From NCBI RefSeq assembly GCF_007833795.1, contig NZ_CP032702.1, positions 620,001 to 684,000 of the forward strand: 64,000 nt of DNA, in the 5' to 3' direction. The notes under the pieces were generated by a model. It worked only from the letters and a program-made list of their open reading frames with translations. It was not told the DNA's origin and made no database searches. Of the stretch, positions 23,948-33,593 are shown piece after piece. Source of the stretch: Candidatus Pantoea soli (GTDB lineage: Bacteria > Pseudomonadota > Gammaproteobacteria > Enterobacterales > Enterobacteriaceae). Numbering within the stretch: the first letter of the stretch is position 1; every line of letters starts with the position of its first letter. A program made the translations under genes and the position numbers.

Positions 23948-25216
23948 TTATTGCGCCGACTTCACCGGCTGGTCTGGCTTTTTGTCATTTCCGGCGATGT
24001 AAGGGCTCCACGGCTGCGCACGCACCGGCTGTTCGGTCTGCCACACCACGTTGAACTGCCCGTTCTCTTCCACTTCGCCAATCATCACCGGCTTATGCAG
24101 ATGGTGGTTGGTCTGATCCATTGTCAGGGTAAAGCCATCCGGCGCCGGGAAGGTTTGCCCGGCCATCGCCGCCCGCACTTTGTCGACATCGGTGCTGCCG
24201 GCTTTGGTCACCGCCTGCGCCCACATGTGCAGGCCTACCCAGGTCGCTTCCATCGGATCATTGGTCACGACGGTATCGGCATTCGGCAGCTTGTGCGCTT
24301 TGGCCCAGGCGCGGTAATCGGCAACGAATTTCGCGTTGGTGGGGTTATCAACCGATTCAAAATAGTTCCAGGCCGCCAGCTGGCCCACCAGCGGTTTGGT
24401 GTCAATGCCGCGCAACTCCTCCTCGCCGACCGAGAAGGCGATCACCGGAATGTCGGTGGCCCGGATGCCCTGGTTTGCCAGCTCTTTGTAGAACGGCACA
24501 TTGGAATCACCGTTGATGGTGGAGATCACCGCAGTTTTACCGCCGGCAGCGAACTTTTTGATACGGGAGACAATGGTCTGGTAATCGCTGTAGCCAAACG
24601 GCGTGTAGACCTCTTCGATATCCTGATCCTGAACCCCCTGCTTATGCAGAAACGCCCGCAGGATTTTGTTGGTGGTGCGCGGGTAGACGTAGTCGGTACC
24701 CAGCAGGAAGAAGCGTTTTGCCGCGCCGCCATCTTCACTCATCAGATACTGTAGCGCCGGAATCGCCTGCTGGTTGGGGGCTGCGCCGGTGTAGAATACA
24801 TTCGGCGACATCTCTTCACCTTCATACTGCACCGGATAGAACAGCAGGCCGTTCAGCTCTTCAAAGACCGGCAGCACCGATTTACGTGACACCGAGGTCC
24901 AGCAGCCGAACACCACCGCCACTTTATCCTGCGTCAGCAGCTGGCGCGCTTTCTCCGCAAACAGCGGCCAGTTGGAGGCCGGATCGACCACCACCGGCTC
25001 CAGCTTTTTGCCCAGCAGCCCGCCGTGGGCGTTGATATCGTCAATCGCCATCAGCGCTACCTCTTTCAGCGGCGTTTCCGAAATGGCCATGGTGCCGGAG
25101 AGCGAATGCATAATGCCGACTTTGATGGTATCGGCTGCCTGCGCGGAGAAGGTCAGACCCATGCTGACCACGGTGGCGGAGAGCGCGAAGGCTTTAAGCA
25201 ATGAACGTCTTTTCAT
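23948..25216 (-). CDS. urtA: urea ABC transporter substrate-binding protein UrtA
   Basis: A 422-residue periplasmic protein with a signal peptide (MKRRSLLKAF...FSAQA, cleavage near residue 27) and the UrtA sequence IKVGIMHSLSGTMAISE, VVFGCWTSVSRKSVLP, FYPVQYEGEE and GTDYVYPRTTN. It captures urea for UrtBCDE. The gene lies 29 bp after the GntR regulator gene, and is followed by a hairpin that probably sets its higher expression. Confidence 0.96.
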   Translation of the reverse strand: MKRRSLLKAFALSATVVSMGLTFSAQAADTIKVGIMHSLSGTMAISETPLKEVALMAIDDINAHGGLLGKKLEPVVVDPASNWPLFAEKARQLLTQDKVAVVFGCWTSVSRKSVLPVFEELNGLLFYPVQYEGEEMSPNVFYTGAAPNQQAIPALQYLMSEDGGAAKRFFLLGTDYVYPRTTNKILRAFLHKQGVQDQDIEEVYTPFGYSDYQTIVSRIKKFAAGGKTAVISTINGDSNVPFYKELANQGIRATDIPVIAFSVGEEELRGIDTKPLVGQLAAWNYFESVDNPTNAKFVADYRAWAKAHKLPNADTVVTNDPMEATWVGLHMWAQAVTKAGSTDVDKVRAAMAGQTFPAPDGFTLTMDQTNHHLHKPVMIGEVEENGQFNVVWQTEQPVRAQPWSPYIAGNDKKPDQPVKSAQ

Positions 25217-25245
25217 CGTGAGGACCCTTATGGTGTTATCAGTGA

Positions 25246-25947
25246 TTATTCAATGGGATGCAGCCGCGCCTGCTGCAGCATATGCAGGGTGATCTTTCTG
25301 ACCTCGGCCTTGCTGACGGCAATGTGATCGGTTAACAGGCGCAGCGCCTCGTCGGTGTGCTGCCGGAAAATCGCGCCCAGAATCTGCGCATGTTCGCGGT
25401 AGGTGGCCTCTACCCGATCCTCGCGCGTGAAATCGAGGCGACGGATAATGCGGATCTTCTCGGTCAGTTCGCCGTGGATGCGCGCCATCTCCTGATTGCC
25501 GGCGGCGGCGACCAGGGTGATATGAAACGTTTCGTCGTGGGCTGAGACCGCGCTGCCCTCAGCCAGCGGCGCCGCGTCTGTCCAGAATTGTTTCAGCGCG
25601 CTGAGGGTTTCCGCGCAGGCCAGCGGCGGCAGCGCACAGAGGCGGCGCACCGCTTCGCGCTCCAATACGGTGCGCAGGTCATACAGCTCCTCGAAGTAGG
25701 TGAAATCAAACGGCCTGACCTGCCAGCCGCTGCGAAACCACACGTCGACATAGCCTTCGCGCTCCAGCCAGAACAGCGCCTGGCGCACCGGCGTGCGGCT
25801 GACCTCCAGCCGTTCGGCAATTTCATTTTCGCTGAAGCGATCGCCCGGCATCAGGCGGAAGGCAAAAATGTCCTGCTTCAGCGCCTGATACACTTTTTCT
25901 GCCAGCGCTTCCGGCCGGCCTTTGCTGCGTGCGGAGGAACGGGTCAT
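25246..25947 (-). CDS. GntR-family (FCD) regulator of urea genes
   Basis: A 233-residue regulator with an N-terminal winged helix (FSENEIAERLEVSRTPVRQAL) and a C-terminal FCD ligand domain (LRTVLEREAVRRL, HDETFHITLVAAAGN, YREHAQILGAI). Start at ATG 25947, giving a 4-bp ATGA overlap with the urea carboxylase stop; an ATG 18 bp upstream inside that gene is possible. Its place inside the operon points to autoregulation of urea use. The effector is unknown; urea, allophanate or a nitrogen signal are possible. Confidence 0.9.
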   Translation of the reverse strand: MTRSSARSKGRPEALAEKVYQALKQDIFAFRLMPGDRFSENEIAERLEVSRTPVRQALFWLEREGYVDVWFRSGWQVRPFDFTYFEELYDLRTVLEREAVRRLCALPPLACAETLSALKQFWTDAAPLAEGSAVSAHDETFHITLVAAAGNQEMARIHGELTEKIRIIRRLDFTREDRVEATYREHAQILGAIFRQHTDEALRLLTDHIAVSKAEVRKITLHMLQQARLHPIE

Positions 25948-28900
25948 GGCGCGGTCTCCAGCCACAGCAGCGCATCGCCAGGGCTGACCGGGCGGCCCGC
26001 CTGACAGGCGATGCGTTTCACCCGGCCGGCCTGTGGCGCAACGATGGCCAGCTCCATTTTCATCGCCTCCACGATGATCAGCGTCTGTCCGGCCTGCACC
26101 GCATCGCCAGCCGCGACCAGCACCTTCCAGATGTTGCCGTTCATATCCGCACAGACGGCGAGCGCGTTCTCCTCTTCCACCTGCGGCGCGGCTGGCAGCG
26201 CTTCACCGGCGTTAAGCGGCGCGGCCTGCGCCTGCTCATCCCACAGCGCGACCTCACGGGTAAAGGCGCTGGCCTGACGCTGCCGGAACGCGGCGATGGC
26301 TCCGGCGTGTTCATTCAGGAACTGCTGGTGAGCGGCAAAATCAAACTGCGTCTCCTCAATGCGCACGGTGGCGCGTCCTTCCCGGAAATCATCACGCAGC
26401 TGCGTCAGTTCTGCTTCACTCACCGGGTAGAAGCGCACCTGATCGAAAAAGCGCAGCAGCCACGGTTCACCGGCGGCAAACTGCGGGTTTTTCAGAAAGC
26501 GATTCCAGATGGGCAGCGTGCGGCCCACCAGCTGATAGCCGCCGGGAGAATCCATGCCGTAGATGCACATATACATGCCGCCAATCCCGACCGTGCCTTC
26601 GGCGGTAAAGGTACGCGCCGGACTGTATTTCGAACTCAGCAGACGATGGCGGGGATCGATCGGCACGGCGCAGGGCGCACCGAGGTAGACATCGCCGAGG
26701 CCCAGAATCAGGTAGCTGGCAGCAAACAGCGTGTCACGCACCTCGTCACGGTGCGCCAGGCCGTTGATACGCTGAAGGAAATCCACGTTGTTGGGCAGCC
26801 ACGGCGCACTGGCGCGCACCGTTTCCTGATAGCGCGACACGGCGCCCAGCGTGGCGCTGTCTTCAAACGCCATCGGCAGCCAGACGATACGCGACGGCAC
26901 GCGCAGGGTACTGACATCGCCGAGCGTCTCTTCCAGCGCTAGCAGGCGCGCCATCAGCTGGGTCTGGCTGAGCGTCAGGCTGTCGTAGCGCACCTGCAGC
27001 GAGCGGACGCCGGGCGACAGCTCTTCGACGCCGGGCACGGCACATGCCTGTAGCGCCTCCATCAGCAGATGCACGCGCAGGCGCAGCGCCAGATCCAGCA
27101 CGTTATCGCCGTATTCGATCAGCACATACTTGTCACCCGCCTGCCGGTACGCCACCGCCGGACGCCCGGCCTGCGCCGGCAGCGCTGCCAGCAGCGTGGC
27201 AGAACCGCAGGCAGTATCAGCCAGAGAAGGCGTGGCGAAAGCCGGCGCGTGGTGACTGCGCAGCGTGGCGATGCTCTGCGCCTGCGCTTTTTCACGTGCG
27301 ACCGCTTCATCGGCACCGATCGGATAAAAGCGGATGCTATCGCCGGGTTTGACCTGGCCCACTTTCCACAATTCGGCTTTGGCGATGGTAACCGGGCAGA
27401 CAAAGCCACCGAGGCTCGGGCCGTCATGCGTCAGAATCACCGGGAAATCGCCGGTAAAATTCACCGCCCCGATGGCGTATTCGCAGTCGTGAACGTTAGA
27501 CGGATGCAGGCCGGCTTCGCCGCCGTCAGCCCGCGTCCATGTGGGGGCCGGGCCCACCAAACGCACGCCCAGCCGGTTGGAGTTGTAATGCACCTGCCAG
27601 TCGCTGGCGAAGAACGTATCGATCGCCGCCTGGGTGAAGAAATCCGGCGCTCCGTGCGGGCCGTACAGTACCCCGATGTGCCATGTCTGCCCGTAGTGCG
27701 GGATCAGGGCGCGATCCAGCGGCTGCGGATCGCTGACGGGGGCCGGCGTGGTGCAGGCCGCGAGCGCCGGCTGCGAAACGGGCAGCATATCGGCCACGCG
27801 CAGCGTACGCCCGGCGTGACCGCCAAACTGACCCAGCGAGAAGGTCGAGCGGCTGCCGAGATATTCCGGCACATCAAAGCCATTGCGCACCGCCAGATAG
27901 GTGCGGCAACCGCGTTGCGCGCGCCCCAGCGTCAGCGTCTGCCCGGCGCTGACGCTGATCGGCTGCCAGTAAGGCAGGGCGGTGCCATCCAGATCTGCCG
28001 GGCAGTCCGCGCCGGTCAGGGCGATGATCGCCGCGCTGTGGAAGCGCAGCGTCGGGCCCTGCAGCGTGAATTCCAGCCCGGCGGCGCTGTCGTGGTTGCC
28101 AACGATGCGGTTGGCCAGACGGAAGGCATAGTCATCCATGGGCCCGGACGGCGGCACGCCAATGTCCCAGTAGCCGAGGCGGCCCGGATAATCCTGAATG
28201 CTGCTGAATGTCCCCGGCTGCAGCACCTCCACCACGTGCGCCTGCGGCGTGAAGCTATCCAGAAAGCGCGTCCAGACGTGACCGCTGCGCAGCGCGTCGG
28301 TGGCGACAACCTGGCGCAGATAGTCGAGATTGGTGGCGATACCGTGCAGCCGGGTGGCATCCAGCGCCTGCTGCAGCTTCTCCAGCGCCGCCTCGCGCGT
28401 CTCTGCATGCACAATCAGTTTGGCTATCAGCGGATCGTAAAACGCGGAGACCTCGGCGCCGGTGTCAATGCCGCTGTCGATGCGCACGCCGGGCGGAAAG
28501 CTGACGGCAGTGAGCACGCCCGGACTCGGCTGAAAGTTTTTCAGCGGGTCTTCTGCGTAGAGACGCACTTCGATTGCCGCGCCCTGCGGCGGCCGCTGCA
28601 TCTGTGCCCAGTCCGGTTCCTCGCCCGCCGCCACCTGCAGCATGCACGCCACCAGATCGAGCCCGGTGACGCATTCGGTGACCGGGTGCTCCACCTGCAG
28701 ACGGGTGTTCACCTCCAGGAAGTAGAAGGCATCCTGCGCGGCATCATAAATGTACTCAACCGTGCCGGCGCTGCGGTAACAAACGGATTCACCGAGGCGC
28801 ACCGCGGAGGCCAGCAGCGCCGCGCGGGTGGCGGCAGGAAGCTGCGGCGCCGGCGTCTCTTCCACCACCTTCTGATTGCGGCGCTGCAGCGAGCAGTCGC

Positions 28901-29576
28901 GTTCGCCCAGCGCGATGACCTTGCCTTTGCCGTCGCCAAAAATCTGCACTTCAATGTGACGCGCGCGATCGATGCAGCGCTCCAGAAACACCCCTGCGTC
29001 ACTGAAAAACTGCTCACCGAGCCGGCGCACGCTCTCCCACGCGTCGCGCAGCGCGGCGGCATCGCCACAGCGCGTCAGTCCAATCCCGCCGCCGCCTGCG
29101 GTGCTTTTCAGCATCACCGGATAGCCAATGCGCTGCGCGGCCGCCAGCGCCTCTTCCAGCGAAGCCAGCAGCGGTGTACCGGGCGTCATCGGGACCCCGG
29201 CCTGCGCGGCCAGCTCACGGGCGCGGTGCTTAAGCCCGAACTCGCCGATTTGCCGGGCTGTCGGCCCGACAAAGCATACGCCTGCCGCTTCGCAGGCGGC
29301 GGCGAACGCCAGGCTTTCCGACAGAAAACCATAGCCGGGCCAGATGGCCTGCGCACCGGACTGCCGGGCTGCCGCCAGGATTTTATCGATGCGCAGATAG
29401 CTGTCGCTGGCCTTGTCACCACCGAGGGCGATAGCCACATCCGCCTCTTTGACGTGACGCGCGTTTCGATCGGCATCTGAATAGACCGCCACGCTGGTGA
29501 TGCCCTGCTGTTTCAGGGTGCGGATGGCACGGCAGGCAATTTCGCCCCGGTTAGCAATCAGAACGGTACTGAACAT
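25944..29576 (-). CDS. uca: urea carboxylase
   Basis: A 1210-residue biotin enzyme that makes allophanate from urea, bicarbonate and ATP. Order of parts: biotin carboxylase (about 1-450, IANRGEIACRAIRTL and the STAGGGGIG ATP-grasp loop), KipA/AHS2-like carboxyltransferase part (about 465-790, SIQDYPGRLGYWDIG), KipI/AHS1-like part (about 820-1040), and a C-terminal biotinyl domain with EAMKME (biotin on Lys1173). This full arrangement distinguishes it from pyruvate or acetyl-CoA carboxylases. Two bases separate it from allophanate hydrolase upstream; its stop overlaps the GntR gene. Confidence 0.96.
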   Translation of the reverse strand: MFSTVLIANRGEIACRAIRTLKQQGITSVAVYSDADRNARHVKEADVAIALGGDKASDSYLRIDKILAAARQSGAQAIWPGYGFLSESLAFAAACEAAGVCFVGPTARQIGEFGLKHRARELAAQAGVPMTPGTPLLASLEEALAAAQRIGYPVMLKSTAGGGGIGLTRCGDAAALRDAWESVRRLGEQFFSDAGVFLERCIDRARHIEVQIFGDGKGKVIALGERDCSLQRRNQKVVEETPAPQLPAATRAALLASAVRLGESVCYRSAGTVEYIYDAAQDAFYFLEVNTRLQVEHPVTECVTGLDLVACMLQVAAGEEPDWAQMQRPPQGAAIEVRLYAEDPLKNFQPSPGVLTAVSFPPGVRIDSGIDTGAEVSAFYDPLIAKLIVHAETREAALEKLQQALDATRLHGIATNLDYLRQVVATDALRSGHVWTRFLDSFTPQAHVVEVLQPGTFSSIQDYPGRLGYWDIGVPPSGPMDDYAFRLANRIVGNHDSAAGLEFTLQGPTLRFHSAAIIALTGADCPADLDGTALPYWQPISVSAGQTLTLGRAQRGCRTYLAVRNGFDVPEYLGSRSTFSLGQFGGHAGRTLRVADMLPVSQPALAACTTPAPVSDPQPLDRALIPHYGQTWHIGVLYGPHGAPDFFTQAAIDTFFASDWQVHYNSNRLGVRLVGPAPTWTRADGGEAGLHPSNVHDCEYAIGAVNFTGDFPVILTHDGPSLGGFVCPVTIAKAELWKVGQVKPGDSIRFYPIGADEAVAREKAQAQSIATLRSHHAPAFATPSLADTACGSATLLAALPAQAGRPAVAYRQAGDKYVLIEYGDNVLDLALRLRVHLLMEALQACAVPGVEELSPGVRSLQVRYDSLTLSQTQLMARLLALEETLGDVSTLRVPSRIVWLPMAFEDSATLGAVSRYQETVRASAPWLPNNVDFLQRINGLAHRDEVRDTLFAASYLILGLGDVYLGAPCAVPIDPRHRLLSSKYSPARTFTAEGTVGIGGMYMCIYGMDSPGGYQLVGRTLPIWNRFLKNPQFAAGEPWLLRFFDQVRFYPVSEAELTQLRDDFREGRATVRIEETQFDFAAHQQFLNEHAGAIAAFRQRQASAFTREVALWDEQAQAAPLNAGEALPAAPQVEEENALAVCADMNGNIWKVLVAAGDAVQAGQTLIIVEAMKMELAIVAPQAGRVKRIACQAGRPVSPGDALLWLETAP

Positions 29577-29578
29577 GA

Positions 29579-31375
29579 TCAGTGACTCTCCTGTGTGGCC
29601 AGCCAGTTACGCCAGCCGCCCGATTCAGTGATATCCAGCGCGTCCGTCAGGGCCGCCGGTTCGCAGATAAACCCTTTCACGACCCGGCCATCCGCCAGCG
29701 TCAGTGAGCCGATGCCCAGCGGCGGCGGGATCTCGGCGACAAACTCGCCAAAGCGCGCCAGCGGGATGTCCCACAGCTCCACGGTAATGCCACCGCCGCT
29801 GTCGCTGCGCAGCAGGCCCGGTTTTTGCACCGGGCCGCCGGGCAGCGCGAACAGGCGGTAATGGCTGGCGGTCCGGGTCTCCTCCACCCATACCGCCTGG
29901 CGCGTGGTGAGCTGAAAGTTGAGCGGCATCCCGGTGAGGTGCGCGCCGACCACCGCCACCCGCACGTGATCGGGCGAGGAGGGCAGCGCGCCAGGAGACG
30001 GCGGCAGCGGGCGACCTGTGGCGCCAGGCGACAGCGCCAGCTGCTGCTGCCAGCGCACGCCAAACGCCGCCAGCGCCCGATCGTGCCAGGCCGGGGCAAT
30101 TAGCGTGATGCCGGCCGGCAGGCCATCAGGGCGGAACGGGCCGGGCAGGGCCAGCGCGCTGAGATCCGCCAGGTTGGTAAAGTTGGTGTAGGTGCCAAAC
30201 TGCGAGTTGTAGCGCACCGGCTCCTGCTGCATCGCCGCAAGGGTGTGGATGGTGGGGGAGGTCGGCACCACCAGCGCATCAAACTGTGCCAGCGTCTGCT
30301 GAATCTGCCGCGCCAGGTCCGCGCGCAGGTATTCCGCCTGGAAGGCTTCGACCGCACTGTAGCGGCGGCCGCTGCTGACGATGTCATGCACCACCGGGTC
30401 CATTGCGGCAGGCTGGTCGAGCATATTACCCACCGCCACGGTGCGTTCCGCTACCCACGGGCCGTGATAGAGCTGTTCGGCCAGCTGGTGGAACGGCGTG
30501 AAATCAATGGGATGCAGGGTGGCTCCGCCGGCTTCCAGCTGTGCCAGCGCCGCCGACCAGGCCGCTTCCGCCTGGTGGTCAGCAAAGAATTCTGGTGTGG
30601 CGGGGATGGCAAAGGCCGGGCGCGGGCTGAGATCGGCGGGCGCGGTGCGCGGGGTACTACGCGCATAGGCATCTGCGCTGTCATAGCCGCCGGCGAGTGT
30701 TGCCACCTGCCAGGCATCCTGCACGGTCAGCGCAAACACCGACACGGTGTCATTGAGGCGGCAGGCGGGCACCACGCCGCGGGCAGAGAACCAGCCTTTG
30801 GTTGGCTTGAGCCCGACCAGGTTATTGAATCCGGCCGGAACGCGGCCGGAACCGGCGGTATCGGTGCCAAGCGAAAAGCTCACCAGCCCGCGTGCCAGTA
30901 CCGAGGCGGAGCCGGAGCTGGAGCCGCCGCTGACGTAGTCCGGGTTAAAGGTATTAGGCACCGCACCGTAGGGTGAGCGCGTGCCGACCAGCCCGGTGGC
31001 AAACTGATCAAGATTGGTTTTGCCCATCACCACCGCCCCGGCGGCTTTAAGCCGGGCGACAACAAAGGCGTCCGCGGTGGCAGTGTAGGTAAAGGCCGGA
31101 CAGGCGGCGGTGGTGGGCCAGCCGGCGACATCAATATTATCCTTGACCGCAAAGGGCACGCCAAACAGCGGCAGCGCCGCCGGATTACGCAGGTACTCCG
31201 CCAGCAAGGGTTCAAGCTGCGCCTGCAGCTGCGCCGGGGAGGCGATCTGGATCCAGGCGTTATCCCGTGCGTCGAGAGCGGCCAGATGCGCCTGCAGCAG
31301 CGGCAGGACCTGCCGCGCATCCTGCTGCGCCTGCCGCTGCCAGTCCTGAAGAGTAAAACCAAAGGTCGGGGCCAT
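29579..31375 (-). CDS. atzF: allophanate hydrolase
   Basis: A 598-residue amidase-signature enzyme that cleaves allophanate to ammonium and CO2, completing ATP-dependent urea degradation. The Ser-Ser-Lys triad region is visible: FAVKDNIDVAG (Lys), SGGSSSGSASVLA and GTDTAGSGRVPAG. The C-terminal ~130 residues form the AtzF-type second domain (VAVVGAHLTGMPLN, LFALPGGPVQKPGL). Start chosen at ATG 31375; a TTG start 42 bp upstream would cover the candidate operator. First gene of the leftward operon atzF-uca-gntR-urtABCDE. Confidence 0.94.
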   Translation of the reverse strand: MAPTFGFTLQDWQRQAQQDARQVLPLLQAHLAALDARDNAWIQIASPAQLQAQLEPLLAEYLRNPAALPLFGVPFAVKDNIDVAGWPTTAACPAFTYTATADAFVVARLKAAGAVVMGKTNLDQFATGLVGTRSPYGAVPNTFNPDYVSGGSSSGSASVLARGLVSFSLGTDTAGSGRVPAGFNNLVGLKPTKGWFSARGVVPACRLNDTVSVFALTVQDAWQVATLAGGYDSADAYARSTPRTAPADLSPRPAFAIPATPEFFADHQAEAAWSAALAQLEAGGATLHPIDFTPFHQLAEQLYHGPWVAERTVAVGNMLDQPAAMDPVVHDIVSSGRRYSAVEAFQAEYLRADLARQIQQTLAQFDALVVPTSPTIHTLAAMQQEPVRYNSQFGTYTNFTNLADLSALALPGPFRPDGLPAGITLIAPAWHDRALAAFGVRWQQQLALSPGATGRPLPPSPGALPSSPDHVRVAVVGAHLTGMPLNFQLTTRQAVWVEETRTASHYRLFALPGGPVQKPGLLRSDSGGGITVELWDIPLARFGEFVAEIPPPLGIGSLTLADGRVVKGFICEPAALTDALDITESGGWRNWLATQESH

Positions 31376-31388
31376 AGTGAATTCCAGC

Positions 31389-31398
31389 TGGTATACAA
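31389..31398. promoter_or_regulatory. candidate GntR operator upstream of atzF
   Basis: TGGTATACAA contains the palindrome GTATAC with near-symmetric flanks, like the T-GTATACA-type sites of FCD regulators. It lies 14-23 bp before the atzF ATG, where bound repressor would block the operon. Match is by eye only. Confidence 0.4.
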
Positions 31399-31629
31399 GA
31401 TGGCAGAGCTGACGCAAAGCGCGTGCCAGATTTGTAAGCAGATGAAATTCAGTAGCTATCTGATGTGTAATAACTTTTTCTGATGATTATTTGCACAGCG
31501 GCAGCGCACGCCTTGTGCAATCGCGGTGCGCCAGCGTAAATTTTGTGAAGAACATGGCAAGACCCGGTTGGCCTGGTTAGCATGAATGAAGTCCGGCATA
31601 CGCCGGATCGCAGCAAAGAGGAGAGCGGA

Positions 31630-33549
31630 GTGGAGAAGTGGCGTAACTGGATGATAGGGATATGTCTGGTCAGTGCGGCCGGCAGCGTGTGGGCCGATTC
31701 ACTGGACCAGCAGCGACAGCGCTATGCGCAGATCAAGCAAGCCTGGGACAATAAACAGATGGATCAGGTCGCGCAGCTGATGCCGACCCTGCAGGATTAT
31801 CCGCTCTACCCGTATCTGCAATACCGCCTGCTGGCGCAGGATCTCGATCAGGAGACCGGGCTGGCGGTGAAAAATTTTATTCAGCAGTATCCGACGCTGC
31901 CACCGGCACGCTCGCTGCAGACGCGCTTTGTGAACGTGCTGGCGCACCGTCAGGACTGGCAGGGTATTCTCAGTTTCAGTCCGGATGAGCCGAAGCCGGT
32001 GCAGGCACGCTGTAACTGGTACTACGCAAAATGGGCAACCGGTCAGCAGCAGGCGGCGTTTGCCGGTGCGAAGGCGATCTGGCTGCGCGGCTCGGCGCTG
32101 CCAAACGACTGCGATCGCCTGTTTTCGGTGTGGCAGGCTTCCGGCCAGCTCTCGCCGATTACCGTGCTTGAACGCATCCGCCTGGCGATGAAAGCCGGGA
32201 ATGACAGCCTGGTTAACTATCTGGCCAAAATGCTGCCAGCCGATTACCAGACCACGGCCAGCGCGCTGATTGCGCTGCAGCAGAACCCGCAGACGGTGAC
32301 CACTTTTGCCAGCACGCTGGGGCCGACCGATTTCACCCGCATGGCAACCAGCTACGCCTTCGCCCGCGTGGCGCGACAGGATATGGATAACGCCCGCATG
32401 ATGATCCCGCAGCTGGTGAAGGCGCAGCAGATGAGCGCGGCGGAAGAGCAGGATCTGAAGGAAACCGTGGTGTGGCGCATGATGGGAGCCGATCTCACCA
32501 CGGAACAGGCACGCTGGCGCGATGCGGTGGTGATGAACAGCGAATCCACCGCGCTGATAGAACGCCGCGTGCGTCTGGCGCTGAGTGAGAATGACCGCCG
32601 CGGGCTGAATACCTGGATCGCCCGTCTGCCGGTTGAAGCCAAAGAGAAAGATGAGTGGCAATACTGGCAGGCCGATTTGCTGCTTTCGCAGGGGCGCAAA
32701 GAGGAGGGTGAGGAGATACTGCGTAAGCTGATGCAGCAGCGTGGCTTCTATCCGATGGTGGCGGCGCAGCGGCTGGGCGTCACCTATCCGCTTCAGGTGG
32801 ATAATGCGCCGGCGGCGGATAACAGCGTGGTGCAGGGGCCGGAGATGGCGCGGGTGCGCGAGCTGATGTACTGGGGGCTGGATAATCTGGCGCGCAGTGA
32901 ATGGGCAAATCTGATCACCAGCAAAACGCACAGCCAGCAGCAGATGCTGGCGCGTTATGCGAATGAGCAGGACTGGTGGGACCTCAGCGTGCAGGCCACC
33001 ATTACGGCCAAAATGTGGGACAGCCTGAAAGAGCGCTTCCCGCTGGCGTGGCCGAATCTCTATCAGCAGTACACCCGTGATAAAGGCATTTCGCCCAGCT
33101 ATGCAATGGCGATATCCCGTCAGGAGAGCGCGTGGAATCCAAAAGCGCGTTCGCCCGTAGGGGCCAGCGGGCTGATGCAGGTGATGCCGGCCACGGCACA
33201 GCATACGGTGCAGATGTATAACATCCCTGGCTACGTGAACAGCAGCCAGCTGCTCGATCCGCAGACCAATATCCAGATCGGCACTCAGTATCTGGAATAT
33301 GTTTACCAGCAGTTCGGGCAGAACCGCATTTTCTCCTCGGCCGCCTATAACGCCGGGCCGGGGCGGGTGCGCAGCTGGCTGAACGCCAGCGCGGGCAGGC
33401 TGGATGCGGTGGCGTTTATTGAAACCATCCCGTTCTCCGAAACCCGGGGCTATGTGAAAAACGTGCTGGCCTACGATGCCTATTACCGTTATTTCCTCGG
33501 CCAGCCGGATAAGATTCTGGCGGACAGCGAGTGGAATCGCCGTTACTGA
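31630..33549 (+). CDS. slt: soluble lytic murein transglycosylase Slt70
   Basis: A periplasmic exo-lytic transglycosylase that cleaves peptidoglycan to 1,6-anhydromuropeptides. It has a signal peptide (WMIGICLVSAAGSVWA), the long helical superhelix (U and L domains), and a C-terminal goose-lysozyme-like SLT domain with the catalytic Glu in AISRQESAWNP, GASGLMQVMPATA and AAYNAGPGRV. Start chosen at GTG 31630, preceded by AAAGAGGAG; the ATG 48 bp upstream has no good ribosome site. 639 residues, E. coli 645. Confidence 0.95.
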   Translation: MEKWRNWMIGICLVSAAGSVWADSLDQQRQRYAQIKQAWDNKQMDQVAQLMPTLQDYPLYPYLQYRLLAQDLDQETGLAVKNFIQQYPTLPPARSLQTRFVNVLAHRQDWQGILSFSPDEPKPVQARCNWYYAKWATGQQQAAFAGAKAIWLRGSALPNDCDRLFSVWQASGQLSPITVLERIRLAMKAGNDSLVNYLAKMLPADYQTTASALIALQQNPQTVTTFASTLGPTDFTRMATSYAFARVARQDMDNARMMIPQLVKAQQMSAAEEQDLKETVVWRMMGADLTTEQARWRDAVVMNSESTALIERRVRLALSENDRRGLNTWIARLPVEAKEKDEWQYWQADLLLSQGRKEEGEEILRKLMQQRGFYPMVAAQRLGVTYPLQVDNAPAADNSVVQGPEMARVRELMYWGLDNLARSEWANLITSKTHSQQQMLARYANEQDWWDLSVQATITAKMWDSLKERFPLAWPNLYQQYTRDKGISPSYAMAISRQESAWNPKARSPVGASGLMQVMPATAQHTVQMYNIPGYVNSSQLLDPQTNIQIGTQYLEYVYQQFGQNRIFSSAAYNAGPGRVRSWLNASAGRLDAVAFIETIPFSETRGYVKNVLAYDAYYRYFLGQPDKILADSEWNRRY

Positions 33550-33560
33550 CTGTGCTATGC

Positions 33561-33586
33561 TTCCGTACTCGTTAGTGAGTACGGAA
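33561..33586. promoter_or_regulatory. trp operator before trpR
   Basis: A perfect palindrome: TTCCGTACTC, centre GTTAGT, GAGTACGGAA. Its core GTACTC...GAGTAC matches the trp box (GTACTAGTTAACTAGTAC type), so TrpR probably represses its own gene as in E. coli. It ends 7 bp before the trpR ATG and only 11 bp after the slt stop, so the hairpin may also stop slt transcripts. Confidence 0.8.
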
Positions 33587-33593
33587 GCCCTTC

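Noticed and set aside
27069..29480. Very long plus-strand open frame (about 800 codons) opposite urea carboxylase
   Set aside because: It is the antisense shadow of a GC-rich gene; the composition (Arg/His/Gln/Ala-rich, no motifs) and the clear biotin carboxylase motifs on the other strand exclude it as a gene.
31699..33204. Long minus-strand frame inside slt
   Set aside because: Antisense shadow of slt with no motif or ribosome site; the plus-strand protein is unmistakable.
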